DNA of 45,250 nucleotides from Lentzea aerocolonigenes (GTDB taxonomy: Bacteria; Actinomycetota; Actinomycetes; Mycobacteriales; Pseudonocardiaceae). Location: the NCBI RefSeq assembly GCF_000955955.1, contig NZ_JYJG01000159.1:1-45250 (forward strand), in the 5' to 3' direction. Of the stretch, positions 16,736-24,715 are shown piece by piece; positions within the stretch are counted from its first letter, which is position 1, and each line of letters starts with the position of its first letter. The notes beneath the pieces were generated by a model. That model was given only the letters and a program-made list of their open reading frames with translations, was not told the origin of the DNA and did not search any database. The translations under genes were made by a program, and so were the position numbers.

Positions 16736-18210
16736 GCTCCGAACCACTGCCGGACGACTCGGTCGAACGCTTCCCGGTCGGGTTCGCCCGCCCAGGCGAC
16801 GATGCCGTCGGGCCGGATCAGGACCGCCCCGAGCCCGAAGTCCTCGACGGCGGAACCGGCCGCGTACCGCAGCTCGTTCTCCCAGGCGAGTGCCGGACTT
16901 TCCAGGTGCCGATCGGCGCTGAAGTCGAGCACGACCCCTCGGCCGTCCTGCATCAGGTCGCCGAGACGAGTGCCGTCCTCCAGGCAGAAGTCCGGGGAGT
17001 TGCGTCCCACCAGCGGGTGTTCGCTCCCGAGGTCGTACTTGGTCGAGTAACCGGCGATCTTCTGCAGCACGTAGTTCGTGCCGTCCCTGGTCGCGAGCAG
17101 ATCCCGGATCACGGCCTGGATCGCCTGGCCGTGCGGATCGGGCCGCATGATCGCCACCTGCGCGCGAGTCCAGTCGAGTGCCCACGCGCCAACGGGATGG
17201 CGTTCGCCGGTGTAGGTGTCGAGCAGGCCTTCCGGCGCACGCCCCTGCACGGTCGCGGCGAGCTTCCAGCCCAGGTTCACGGCGTCGCCGAGGCCGGTGT
17301 TGAGGCCCTGGCCGCCCAGGGGAGACATGATGTGCGCGGCGTCGCCCGCGAGCAGCACGCGTCCCCGCTGGTAAGTCGTCGCCTGCATCGCCCGGTCCGT
17401 GAAGCTGGAAGCGAGCTGGACGTCGGTCAGCGTCACGTCGAGGCCGGACACGCGGCGCAGCACGGCCTGGAGATGCTCAGGCGTGAGTTCCTGCGTGCGG
17501 TCGAACGCGCCGCCGTCGAAGTCCATCATCCCGATGTGCCCCGTGGAGGGCATCTGGATGTACATGCCCGTCGGCGTGAGGTTGAAGCCCGGCTTGAGCT
17601 GCACCGGCTCGGCGACGGCGGCGAGCATGACGTAGCCGGTGAAGTTCGGCCCGGTGCCGGCGAAGCCGAACTCCGCGAGCTTGCGCACCGCACTGCGGCC
17701 GCCGTCGCAGCCCACGACCCAGCGTGCCGGGTATTCCTGTGCGCCGTCGCTCACCACGGCGGCTTCGCCGTCCTGGGTGATGGAGGAAACCTCGGCGCCG
17801 TACCGGATTTCGACGCCGAGCTTGACGGCTCGCTCGGCCAGCACGGTCTCGACCGCCGCGAGGTTCGTCATCAGGACGTCCGGTACCGGGCCGGCCAGCC
17901 GGAACGGCAGCGCGTCGATGTCGGCGTTGGCCGGATCGAGCACGATGCCGGCGAAGTGTCCCGCCCCGCGCGGCCGGTCCTCCGCGTGGAACGACAACGC
18001 CGAGTCCAGCAACGGCTCCAGCACGCCCCGGCGCGCAAAGGCGTGGAGCGAGGCGGAGAACAGGCCCCTCATCCCGAGAGGCGCGGCCCGCCACGGCGAA
18101 CCGGGCTCCGGCTCCCGTTCGAGCACCAGGACGGAGACGTCCCTGAGGCCGAGCTCGCAGGCCAGCAGCAGGCCGACCGGGCCCGCGCCCACGATCACCA
18201 CGTCGTGCAT
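16732..18210 (-). CDS. FAD-dependent aromatic hydroxylase (class A monooxygenase)
   Basis: A 492-residue flavoprotein hydroxylase. The FAD motif VVIVGAGPVGLLLACEL is at the N-terminus, the DG motif is VGCDGGRSAVRKLA, and the GD motif is LLAGDAAHIMSPLGGQGLNTG. The C-terminal thioredoxin-like domain (VLIRPDGIVAWAG) groups it with RdmE/MhpA/polyketide hydroxylases. ATG 18210 has a GGAGGGGG stretch upstream, so the long upstream open frame is ignored. A 30-bp inverted repeat lies 26 bp before the ATG. The substrate could be a phenolic compound or an antibiotic such as rifamycin or tetracycline; the sequence does not decide. Confidence 0.88.
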   Translation of the reverse strand: MHDVVIVGAGPVGLLLACELGLRDVSVLVLEREPEPGSPWRAAPLGMRGLFSASLHAFARRGVLEPLLDSALSFHAEDRPRGAGHFAGIVLDPANADIDALPFRLAGPVPDVLMTNLAAVETVLAERAVKLGVEIRYGAEVSSITQDGEAAVVSDGAQEYPARWVVGCDGGRSAVRKLAEFGFAGTGPNFTGYVMLAAVAEPVQLKPGFNLTPTGMYIQMPSTGHIGMMDFDGGAFDRTQELTPEHLQAVLRRVSGLDVTLTDVQLASSFTDRAMQATTYQRGRVLLAGDAAHIMSPLGGQGLNTGLGDAVNLGWKLAATVQGRAPEGLLDTYTGERHPVGAWALDWTRAQVAIMRPDPHGQAIQAVIRDLLATRDGTNYVLQKIAGYSTKYDLGSEHPLVGRNSPDFCLEDGTRLGDLMQDGRGVVLDFSADRHLESPALAWENELRYAAGSAVEDFGLGAVLIRPDGIVAWAGEPDREAFDRVVRQWFGA

Positions 18211-18235
18211 GTCTGAAATCCCCCTCCGCAGCCGG

Positions 18236-18265
18236 ATCTCGGCAACGCGGTCAGGTTGCCGAGAT
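18236..18265. promoter_or_regulatory. Perfect 11-bp inverted repeat upstream of the aromatic hydroxylase
   Basis: ATCTCGGCAAC and GTTGCCGAGAT are separated by eight bases; the stem extends to 14 bp with one wobble. It lies between the CGNR gene and the hydroxylase, 26 bp before the hydroxylase ATG, with no T-tract. The arms are spaced like a TetR- or MarR-type operator. A terminator for the CGNR gene is the alternative. Confidence 0.5.
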
Positions 18266-18376
18266 TCGCTGTCACGCCGCGCACAGGACGCTGTCATGTG
18301 CGCACAAGCGCTGCTCAGGCGATCTTGTACGCGCGGATCACCGTCACCTCGGAGCTGTGGCCCAGATCGCGCCGGG

Positions 18377-18955
18377 TCAGCCGCGGGTGCGTTCGTAGTG
18401 CCGGGCGACGCGGGCGCGGTTGCCGCAGAGGTTGGCGGTGCACCACACGCGGCGCTTGTTCTCGGCCAGGAACAGCATCGAACACGCGGGGTTCGCACAG
18501 CGCCGCAACGAGGACAGCTTGGCCGGATCGGACAGCAGCCCGATCGCCCCGCCCGCGATCGCCGCGAGCGCCGGGTGGCCGTCGTGGCCGTCGTGCCACC
18601 GGACCACGAGCTGGGCCTGCTCGCCCCAGCCTTCGAGCCGGGGGCTGGTCGGCGCTCCGGCCGAGAAGGCGTTGAGGTCCTCGATCGCGGACTGGTCGGG
18701 GGTGCGCTCCGCCAGTGCGGCGTCGAACAGCTCGCGCAGCACCGAACGCAGCCTGCGGGTCGCGCTGACGGGCGGCGGCGGTACGTCCGGGAGCCGATCG
18801 GCCTGCAGCTCCCACCACTTCGCGTACTTCGTCTCGTCGCCGATGTGGTCGGTGTCCGTGACGAGCATCAGCGTGTCCACCAGGTCGAGCGCGACGACCG
18901 GCTCGGCGGCCATCGGGAACCCGGCGGCCTGGAACTCGGCCAGTGTCGTGGTCAC
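18377..18955 (-). CDS. ABATE/CGNR zinc-finger regulator
   Basis: A 192-residue protein with an N-terminal ABATE-type ligand domain (about residues 15-140) and a C-terminal CGNR zinc finger (RRCANPACSMLFL...RRVWCTANLCGNRARVARHY). The four zinc cysteines are intact and the CGNR tetrad is exact. Such proteins are thought to be DNA-binding regulators, often of stress or detoxification genes. The GTG start has GGAGAGGA upstream. It is divergent from the DHFR-like gene and lies upstream of the hydroxylase on the same strand, either of which it may control. Confidence 0.85.
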   Translation of the reverse strand: MTTTLAEFQAAGFPMAAEPVVALDLVDTLMLVTDTDHIGDETKYAKWWELQADRLPDVPPPPVSATRRLRSVLRELFDAALAERTPDQSAIEDLNAFSAGAPTSPRLEGWGEQAQLVVRWHDGHDGHPALAAIAGGAIGLLSDPAKLSSLRRCANPACSMLFLAENKRRVWCTANLCGNRARVARHYERTRG

Positions 18956-18973
18956 GCTCGTCCTCTCCGCCTG

Positions 18974-18994
18974 ACAGGTGCTAACAGGTATACC
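18974..18994. promoter_or_regulatory. Direct repeat ACAGGT and GGTATACC palindrome in a divergent promoter
   Basis: ACAGGT occurs at 18974 and 18984, ten bases (one helical turn) apart, and runs into the 8-bp palindrome GGTATACC. The region lies 19 bp before the CGNR start and 72 bp before the DHFR-like ATG. TATACC on the minus strand could serve as a -10 box. A binding site for the CGNR protein is an inference. Confidence 0.35.
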
Positions 18995-19065
18995 ACCCGC
19001 GCATCCATTACGTCGGGAGTGATCGTCAGGCGATGAGTTTCCGGCGCCGTGCCAGTCTGACTGCC

Positions 19066-19629
19066 ATGCGGAAACTCAGCTACGGCATGAACGTGACCCT
19101 CGACGGGTATGTCGCCGCTCCTGGCGACGACATCAGCTGGGGCGGGCCGTCCGACGAGTTGTTCCAGTTCTGGCTGGACCACGAGAAGGCGAACGGACTG
19201 GTCCTGTACGGGCGCAAGCTGTGGGAGGCGATGAGCTCCCACTGGCCGACCGGCGACGAGCAGCCCGATGCCACCCCCGCGCAGGTCGAGTTCGCCCGGA
19301 ACTGGCGCGACACGCCGAAGGTCGTGTTCTCCTCCACGCTCGAGAACGCAGACTGGAACACGCGCGTGGTGAGGACCGACGCCGTTGCCGAGATCTCCCG
19401 GCTCAAGGCCGGGGACGGTGCACGGATCAGTGTCGGCGGCGCCACGCTCGCCGCGGCGGCCATGCGCGCCGGGCTGATCGACGAGTACGTGATCGTCACC
19501 CACCCGGTGCTGATCGGTGGCGGCACGCCGTTCTTCACCGCGCTGGACAGCTGGGTGAACCTCAGTCTGGTCGAGACGCGGACGTTCCCCGGCGGCGTGG
19601 TGCTGACGAGGTACGAGACGAAACGCTGA
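19066..19629 (+). CDS. Dihydrofolate reductase/RibD C-terminal family protein
   Basis: A 187-residue protein of the RibD-C/DHFR-like fold. The start RKLSYGMNVTLDGYVA, the loop LYGRKLWEAMSSHWP, and ISVGGATLAAAAMRAGLIDEYVIVTHPVLIGGGTPFF are typical of actinomycete 'dihydrofolate reductase family' proteins. These are usually NADPH reductases of unknown role, not true FolA or riboflavin enzymes. ATG 19066 fits the family start; upstream starts at 19033 would add a non-conserved leader. No ribosome site is visible, so it may be leaderless. Confidence 0.85.
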   Translation: MRKLSYGMNVTLDGYVAAPGDDISWGGPSDELFQFWLDHEKANGLVLYGRKLWEAMSSHWPTGDEQPDATPAQVEFARNWRDTPKVVFSSTLENADWNTRVVRTDAVAEISRLKAGDGARISVGGATLAAAAMRAGLIDEYVIVTHPVLIGGGTPFFTALDSWVNLSLVETRTFPGGVVLTRYETKR

Positions 19630-19738
19630 GCGCGCGCCCATCAACCGTCCGCGGCCGGATCAGCGGGTGAGGCCGCAATCGGGACAGATCGCCTGAATCC
19701 GCTCAACCCGGCGACTCTCTGCGGTATCTGTGTCACGG

Positions 19739-19754
19739 AGGGCGACATCGCCCT
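19739..19754. promoter_or_regulatory. 16-bp palindrome upstream of the subtilase
   Basis: AGGGCGA and TCGCCCT form a perfect inverted repeat around CA, 26 bp before the TTG start. In RNA the two-base loop would be strained, so a DNA-binding site is more likely than a hairpin. The regulator is unknown. The 151-bp gap before the gene holds no other clear feature. Confidence 0.35.
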
Positions 19755-19780
19755 TCGACGCCGAACAAGGGGAGTTCGCG

Positions 19781-22700
19781 TTGAAGAAATCCATTCTCGC
19801 CGCAGGGCTCGCGGCCGCCGTGGCCGCCAGCGCGGTGACCGTGCCCCCGGCCGTGGGGGAGACCACCGCGCCGGAACCGGGCGGGCTGACGACAACGGTC
19901 ACGTTGCTCACGGGCGATCTCGTGCACGTGACGAACGGGCAGGTGCGGACGTACGCCGCGAAGGGGCGTGAGGACGTCCGCTTCCACCACTACACCGACG
20001 AGCGGGGCGATCTGCACGTCATCCCGCTCGACGTGCAGGGGCAGCTCACCGCCGGCGCGCTCGACCAGCGGCTGTTCGACGTCTCGCTGCTTTCGCGGTC
20101 CGGTTACGACGACGCGAGCCGCGACACGATCCCGTTGATCGTCCAGGGCGGCGCGGGGCTGCGGTCGGCGGACGCGAAGTCGTTGCCCAGCATCGACGCG
20201 TACGCCGTCAAGGCGGACAAGAAGGGCGGGTTCCCCTCGGCGGCGCGGACCAGTGGCGCGGCCAAGGTGTGGCTCGACGGCAAGATCACCGCCACGCTCG
20301 ACCGCAGTGCCGCGCAGATCGGTGCTCCGCAGGCGTGGCAGCAGGGCTTCACCGGCGCCGGCACCACGGTCGCCGTGCTCGACACCGGCATCGACGCCAC
20401 GCACCCCGACCTGCAGGGTGCCGTGGTGGAGGAGAAGAACTTCACGCCGGCTGCCACGACCGACGACAGGTTCGGGCACGGCACGCACGTCGCGTCGACG
20501 ATCACCGGTGACGGCAGGTACAAGGGCATCGCGCCGGGCGCCAAGCTCGTCAACGGCAAGGTGCTCGACGACAACGGCAGCGGCTCCGAGTCCGGCGTCA
20601 TCGAGGGCATGGAGTGGGCCGCCACCAAGGCCAAGATCATCAACATGAGCCTGGGGAGCAACACCCCCAGTGACGGCACCGACATCATGTCGCAGGCCGT
20701 CAACCGGCTCACCGCGGAGCACGGCGCGTTGTTCGTGGTCGCGGCGGGCAACTCCGGCCGCGCGGTCTCCTCGCCCGCGGCCGCCGACGCCGCGCTGACC
20801 GTCGGCGCGGTCGATCGCGCCGACAAGCTGGCGGACTTCTCCAGCCGCGGCCCGCGCGTCGGCGACGGCGCGATCAAGCCGGACATCACCGCGCCCGGCG
20901 TGGATATCGTCGCGGCGAAGGCGAAGAACGGCACCATCGGCACCCCGGTCGACGCGAACCACGTGTCGCTGTCCGGCACGTCGATGGCGACGCCGCACGT
21001 CGCGGGCGCCGCGGCGATTCTCGCGGCGAAGAACCCCGCGTGGTCCCCGGCGGACATCAAGACGGCGTTGATGAACAGCGCCAAGCCCAGCGCCGACGCC
21101 GGAGTCTTCGACCAGGGTGCCGGACGTGTCGACGTGGCCCGCGCGGTCGCCACCAGCCCGGTCGCGACCCCGGCCAGCGTCAGCTTCGGCACCGCCCAGT
21201 GGCCGCACGACGACGACCAGCCGGTCACCAGGAAGATCACCTACCGCAACACCGGCACCGAGCCGCTCACGCTCGACCTCTCCATCGCTGAAGAGAAGCC
21301 GGCGGGCGGTCTGTTCAGCCTGTCCCCGGCGAAGCTGACCGTCCCGGCGGGTGGCACGGCCGAGGCCTCGGTCACCGCCGACACCCGCGTGGCCGGTCCG
21401 GACGGCGTCCACGGCGCCGCGGTCGTCGCGTCGAACGGCATCCGTGTGCCGATCGGCGTGCACAAGGAACAGGAGAGCTACGACGTCACGCTCAACTACA
21501 TCGGCCACGATGGCAAGCCGGCCGACGCGTTGCGCTACCAGCTGATCAGCCACGTCAAGCCCACTCCGTACGAGGGCGCCGCCCCGACCGGCACGGCGAA
21601 GCTCCGGCTGCCTAAGGGCAAGTACTTCCTGAACACCGTCTACGAAACGCCCACCACCGACCCGGCCGTGCGTCCCAAGCTGATCACGGCGTACGAACCG
21701 GCCATCGAGATCACCGGGAACAACAGCTTCACCTTCGACGCCCGCAAGGCGGTAGAACCCTCGATCACCGTCGACCGCGAGGAGGCCTCGCTCGCGTCGG
21801 GTTCGCTGAGCGTGCAAATATCCACTGAGGACTTCGGCTACTTCGGCGGCTGGGGCCTGCGCGACTGGAACGGCTTCTACGTCCAGCCGTCCGCGACGAC
21901 GCACCCGGCCTTCGCGTGGTCGGCGGGCAGCGTGCTCGCGAAGAAGAACGCCGAGGGCGGCTTCTACGGGAGCCCGTACCAGTTCCACTCGCAGACCGGC
22001 GGCAAGGAGGGCATGCCCGCCGCGATCAGGCACAGCGACCGCGAACGGGACATGGCTCGGGTCGAGGCCACGCACAAGGCCCGCGTCCCCGGCGCGAACG
22101 GCAGCCGCAACAACGGCGTCCGCGGCCCGTTGCCGTTCAAGCTGACCGAGTACTACACGCCCGGCGTGGCGTGGAGCCGCTCGCTCATGGAGGACACCGG
22201 CCCGACCACGATGCCGGTGTTCCTCGACGACGCCCAGCCGAAGACGTTCCGGCGCGGCGCCAGGAGCACGGAGCAGTGGAACACCGCGGTCTTCGGCCCC
22301 GCGTTCCCCGCTGTCGCGGCCGACATGCCCGGTTACTGGGCAGGCCGGCGGGGTGACCAGCTGATCGTGAACGCGCAGCTGTACGCCGACGGCAGCGGTG
22401 AGCACTCGGTGTTCGACTTCGACAGCACCACCGGCGGCACCGAGCTGACGGCGAACGGCACCGTGGTGGCCTCCTCCACGACTCCAGGCCGCCTGTTCGC
22501 CTCGGTGCCGGCGGCGAAGACGACCTACCGGCTGCACACCGAGGGCAACCGCATTCCGTTGACGTCGAAGGTGATCGCGGACTGGACGTTCACGTCCGAG
22601 ACCGTCCCGGGCACCGCGCCGAAGGACCTGCCGCTGCTCGCGGTGCGGTTCGCGCCGAAGCTCGACGACCAGAACCAGGCGCGGGCGGGCAGCCGGCTGA

Positions 22701-22948
22701 CGGTGCCGATCACCGTGCAGCGCAACGGTTCCAAGTCCGATGTCACCGATGTCCGCACGCCGCAGGTCGAGGTCTCCTACGACGAGGGCAGGACGTGGCA
22801 GCGGGTCGTCGTGTTCAGGGCGGGGCACAAGTGGCTGACCACGCTCGTTCATCCGAAGGACGCGAAGTCGGTGTCCTTCAAGGCGAAGGTCGGTGACGCG
22901 CACGGGTCCGCCGAGCAGACGGTTCTCCAGGCGTACACGCTGAAGTGA
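19781..22948 (+). CDS. Secreted subtilisin-like serine protease (S8)
   Basis: A 1055-residue secreted subtilase. The TTG start has AAGGGGAG seven bases upstream, and a signal peptide follows (MKKSILAAGLAAAVAASAVT). A propeptide runs to about residue 180. The triad is Asp201 (VAVLDTGID), His233 (FGHGTHVAS) and Ser401 (SGTSMATPHVAG), with oxyanion Asn324 (AAGNSG). The 580 residues after the protease core hold Ig-like or jelly-roll beta domains of the kind seen in large Streptomyces subtilases. It should degrade extracellular protein. A strong terminator follows at once. Nothing suggests a lantibiotic or toxin target nearby. Confidence 0.93.
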   Translation: MKKSILAAGLAAAVAASAVTVPPAVGETTAPEPGGLTTTVTLLTGDLVHVTNGQVRTYAAKGREDVRFHHYTDERGDLHVIPLDVQGQLTAGALDQRLFDVSLLSRSGYDDASRDTIPLIVQGGAGLRSADAKSLPSIDAYAVKADKKGGFPSAARTSGAAKVWLDGKITATLDRSAAQIGAPQAWQQGFTGAGTTVAVLDTGIDATHPDLQGAVVEEKNFTPAATTDDRFGHGTHVASTITGDGRYKGIAPGAKLVNGKVLDDNGSGSESGVIEGMEWAATKAKIINMSLGSNTPSDGTDIMSQAVNRLTAEHGALFVVAAGNSGRAVSSPAAADAALTVGAVDRADKLADFSSRGPRVGDGAIKPDITAPGVDIVAAKAKNGTIGTPVDANHVSLSGTSMATPHVAGAAAILAAKNPAWSPADIKTALMNSAKPSADAGVFDQGAGRVDVARAVATSPVATPASVSFGTAQWPHDDDQPVTRKITYRNTGTEPLTLDLSIAEEKPAGGLFSLSPAKLTVPAGGTAEASVTADTRVAGPDGVHGAAVVASNGIRVPIGVHKEQESYDVTLNYIGHDGKPADALRYQLISHVKPTPYEGAAPTGTAKLRLPKGKYFLNTVYETPTTDPAVRPKLITAYEPAIEITGNNSFTFDARKAVEPSITVDREEASLASGSLSVQISTEDFGYFGGWGLRDWNGFYVQPSATTHPAFAWSAGSVLAKKNAEGGFYGSPYQFHSQTGGKEGMPAAIRHSDRERDMARVEATHKARVPGANGSRNNGVRGPLPFKLTEYYTPGVAWSRSLMEDTGPTTMPVFLDDAQPKTFRRGARSTEQWNTAVFGPAFPAVAADMPGYWAGRRGDQLIVNAQLYADGSGEHSVFDFDSTTGGTELTANGTVVASSTTPGRLFASVPAAKTTYRLHTEGNRIPLTSKVIADWTFTSETVPGTAPKDLPLLAVRFAPKLDDQNQARAGSRLTVPITVQRNGSKSDVTDVRTPQVEVSYDEGRTWQRVVVFRAGHKWLTTLVHPKDAKSVSFKAKVGDAHGSAEQTVLQAYTLK

Positions 22949-22953
22949 GCTGG

Positions 22954-22989
22954 GGTGGGGAGAGGCTCGTCGGCCTCTCCCCACCTGTT
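22954..22989. terminator. Bidirectional terminator between subtilase and BtuF-like gene
   Basis: Arms 22954-22966 (GGTGGGGAGAGGC) and 22973-22985 are a perfect 13-bp stem with a six-base loop, followed by TGTT. It fills the 44-bp gap between two convergent genes. Confidence 0.85.
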
Positions 22990-22992
22990 CGG

Positions 22993-23871
22993 TCAGCGGA
23001 TCCGGCGTGCCTCGGCCGGGCTGATCGAGCCCGCGCCGTGCAGCACGTGAGCGAGCACCTCGGCGCCGCGCACCACTCGTGGCCCCGGCCGGTTGAAGTA
23101 GGACGGACCGTCGAGCACCCACACCTCGGGCAGGTCGTCCCACCCCGGCAGGCCGGTCATCGCGTGGAGCTCGGCCATCGTGCGTTCCGGCGGGAACCCG
23201 CACGGCAGCAACAGGACCACGTCCGGCCGTGCGTCGAGGACCGCTTGCCACTCGATCGGCCTGGTGTGCTCACCGGGCGAGGCCAACAGCGGAATGCCTC
23301 CGGCACAGGTGATCTGCTCCGGCACCCAGTGCCCGGCGGGCCAGATCGGGTCCAGCCACTCGATCGCGGCCACCCGCGGCCGAGGGCGCCCCTCGACCTC
23401 GGCACGCACCGCGTCGAGCCGCGCCCGAAGTGCGGCGATCTGCGCCGACGCCGTGGTGCCGAGCGCGGTGGCCACCGTCTCCAGGCAGCCGAGCACCTCG
23501 CCCAGGGTCCGGGGTTCCAGGCTGAGCACCCTCGGTCCGGCGTCGAGCACCCGCACCGCCTCGGAGACCCGTTGGTAGGACACCGCGCACACGTCGCACA
23601 GGTCCTGGGTGAGCACGACGTCGGGTGCGAGCGAGGCGAGCAGTTCCGCGTCGATGTCGTACAGCCCGGAGCCCTGGTGACTCCCGCCCACCGCGGCGGA
23701 GATCTCCTTGCTGCTCAACACGTTCTGGTCGATGCCGGTCATGGTGACCACCGGGACGGAGCTCACCCCGGCCGGCCAGTCGCACTCGTGGGTGCGGCCG
23801 ACCAGTGCGGTTAGCAGCCCCAACTCGGCGACGATGTCGGTCGCGGCGGGCAGCAAGGACACGATGCGCAC
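22993..23871 (-). CDS. Cobalamin-binding-type periplasmic-binding-fold protein without signal peptide
   Basis: A 292-residue BtuF/FepB-fold protein. [55 protein letters not shown] and [11 protein letters not shown] are typical of the 'cobalamin-binding protein' group. The protein starts directly at the first beta strand: there is no signal peptide or lipobox, and no permease or ATPase gene is adjacent, so it is probably cytoplasmic and not a normal ABC receptor. The start is GTG without a clear ribosome site. The AT-rich gap upstream (23872-23967) probably holds its promoter. The ligand is not established. Confidence 0.8.
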   Translation of the reverse strand: MRIVSLLPAATDIVAELGLLTALVGRTHECDWPAGVSSVPVVTMTGIDQNVLSSKEISAAVGGSHQGSGLYDIDAELLASLAPDVVLTQDLCDVCAVSYQRVSEAVRVLDAGPRVLSLEPRTLGEVLGCLETVATALGTTASAQIAALRARLDAVRAEVEGRPRPRVAAIEWLDPIWPAGHWVPEQITCAGGIPLLASPGEHTRPIEWQAVLDARPDVVLLLPCGFPPERTMAELHAMTGLPGWDDLPEVWVLDGPSYFNRPGPRVVRGAEVLAHVLHGAGSISPAEARRIR

Positions 23872-23967
23872 GTGGTGAACCTACTCTATAACTTCAGTGT
23901 TGACTAAACTCAGTCCGCCGACATCTCGCTCGCGCTGTCCCGCCGGGCGGCCAGGAGGTGACGCAGC

Positions 23968-24585
23968 TCAGGGCTGGAGCCGCTCCGGCGTCCAGCCCTG
24001 CTCGTCACGGGTGTAGCGGAGCCGGCGGTGCAGCCGGTCCGGCCTGCCCTGCCAGAACTCGATGCCGTCCGGGACCAGCCGGTACCCGAACCACTCGTGC
24101 GGCCGGTCCAGCGGAACACCGCTCTCGACCAGCGACTCGACGCCCGCCCGCAACACGTCCTCGTCCTGCAGCGGCGCGCTCTGCAGCGACACCATCGCGG
24201 CGGCCTGGGCGGCGCGGGGCCGTTCCGCGAAGAGCTCGTCGGACGTTTCGGCCGGCAAGCGCTCGACCGAGCCCGTGACGGTGATCTGCTGCAGCGTCTC
24301 GCGCCAGTGGAAGTTCACCGCCGCGAACGGGTTCGCGGCCAGCTCCCGGCCCTTGCGGCTGCTGCTCGATCCGGCGAACACCAGCGCGCCGTCCTGAAGG
24401 TGCTTGAACAGCACCACGCGGCTCGACGGACGACCGGCGTCGGCGGTGGACAGCACCATCGCGAACGGCTCGCGCACCTCCCGGCGCACCGCGGCGTCGA
24501 ACCACTCGGCCAGCAGCGCGATCGGATCGGCGGGTGGTGCGTCGAACTCGGGCAGGACCAGGGTGGCGTCACCGCTCAACGTCAT
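23968..24585 (-). CDS. pdxH: Pyridoxamine 5'-phosphate oxidase-like flavoprotein
   Basis: A 205-residue FMN split-barrel protein. The PdxH pattern is present: RVVLFKHLQDGALVFAGSSSSRKGREL, the FMN-binding RKG turn, PFAAVNFHW, and the C-terminal FWQGRPDRLHRR that contacts pyridoxal phosphate. PdxH oxidises PNP or PMP to pyridoxal phosphate with oxygen. Its length is near the normal 210-220. A PhzG-type oxidase is a possible alternative, but no phenazine genes are near. It is divergent from the purine genes, with 130 bp between. Confidence 0.85.
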   Translation of the reverse strand: MTLSGDATLVLPEFDAPPADPIALLAEWFDAAVRREVREPFAMVLSTADAGRPSSRVVLFKHLQDGALVFAGSSSSRKGRELAANPFAAVNFHWRETLQQITVTGSVERLPAETSDELFAERPRAAQAAAMVSLQSAPLQDEDVLRAGVESLVESGVPLDRPHEWFGYRLVPDGIEFWQGRPDRLHRRLRYTRDEQGWTPERLQP

Positions 24586-24685
24586 GCCGTCACGCTAGCC
24601 GCACCCGATCATGGGCGGACGGGTCCTCCAAGCGGTCTACCGGGGGTTAGTGCTGCGGGCGCGGACGCACTTGGGAGAATCTCCG

Positions 24686-24699
24686 GGACCGCCCGGTCC
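24686..24699. promoter_or_regulatory. 14-bp palindrome in the leader of the PurS-PurL fusion gene
   Basis: GGACCG and CGGTCC are separated by CC and end six bases before the AGGAGGA ribosome site. A short GGAGA-A-TCTCC palindrome lies just upstream at 24673-24683. An operator or small leader structure is possible; no known purine riboswitch fold is seen. Confidence 0.3.
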
Positions 24700-24715
24700 A
24701 GCTCCAGGAGGATTG

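Noticed and set aside
19733..23251. 1172-residue minus-strand frame over the subtilase
   Set aside because: A repeat-free, arginine-rich shadow frame; the plus strand carries an intact catalytic triad and signal peptide.
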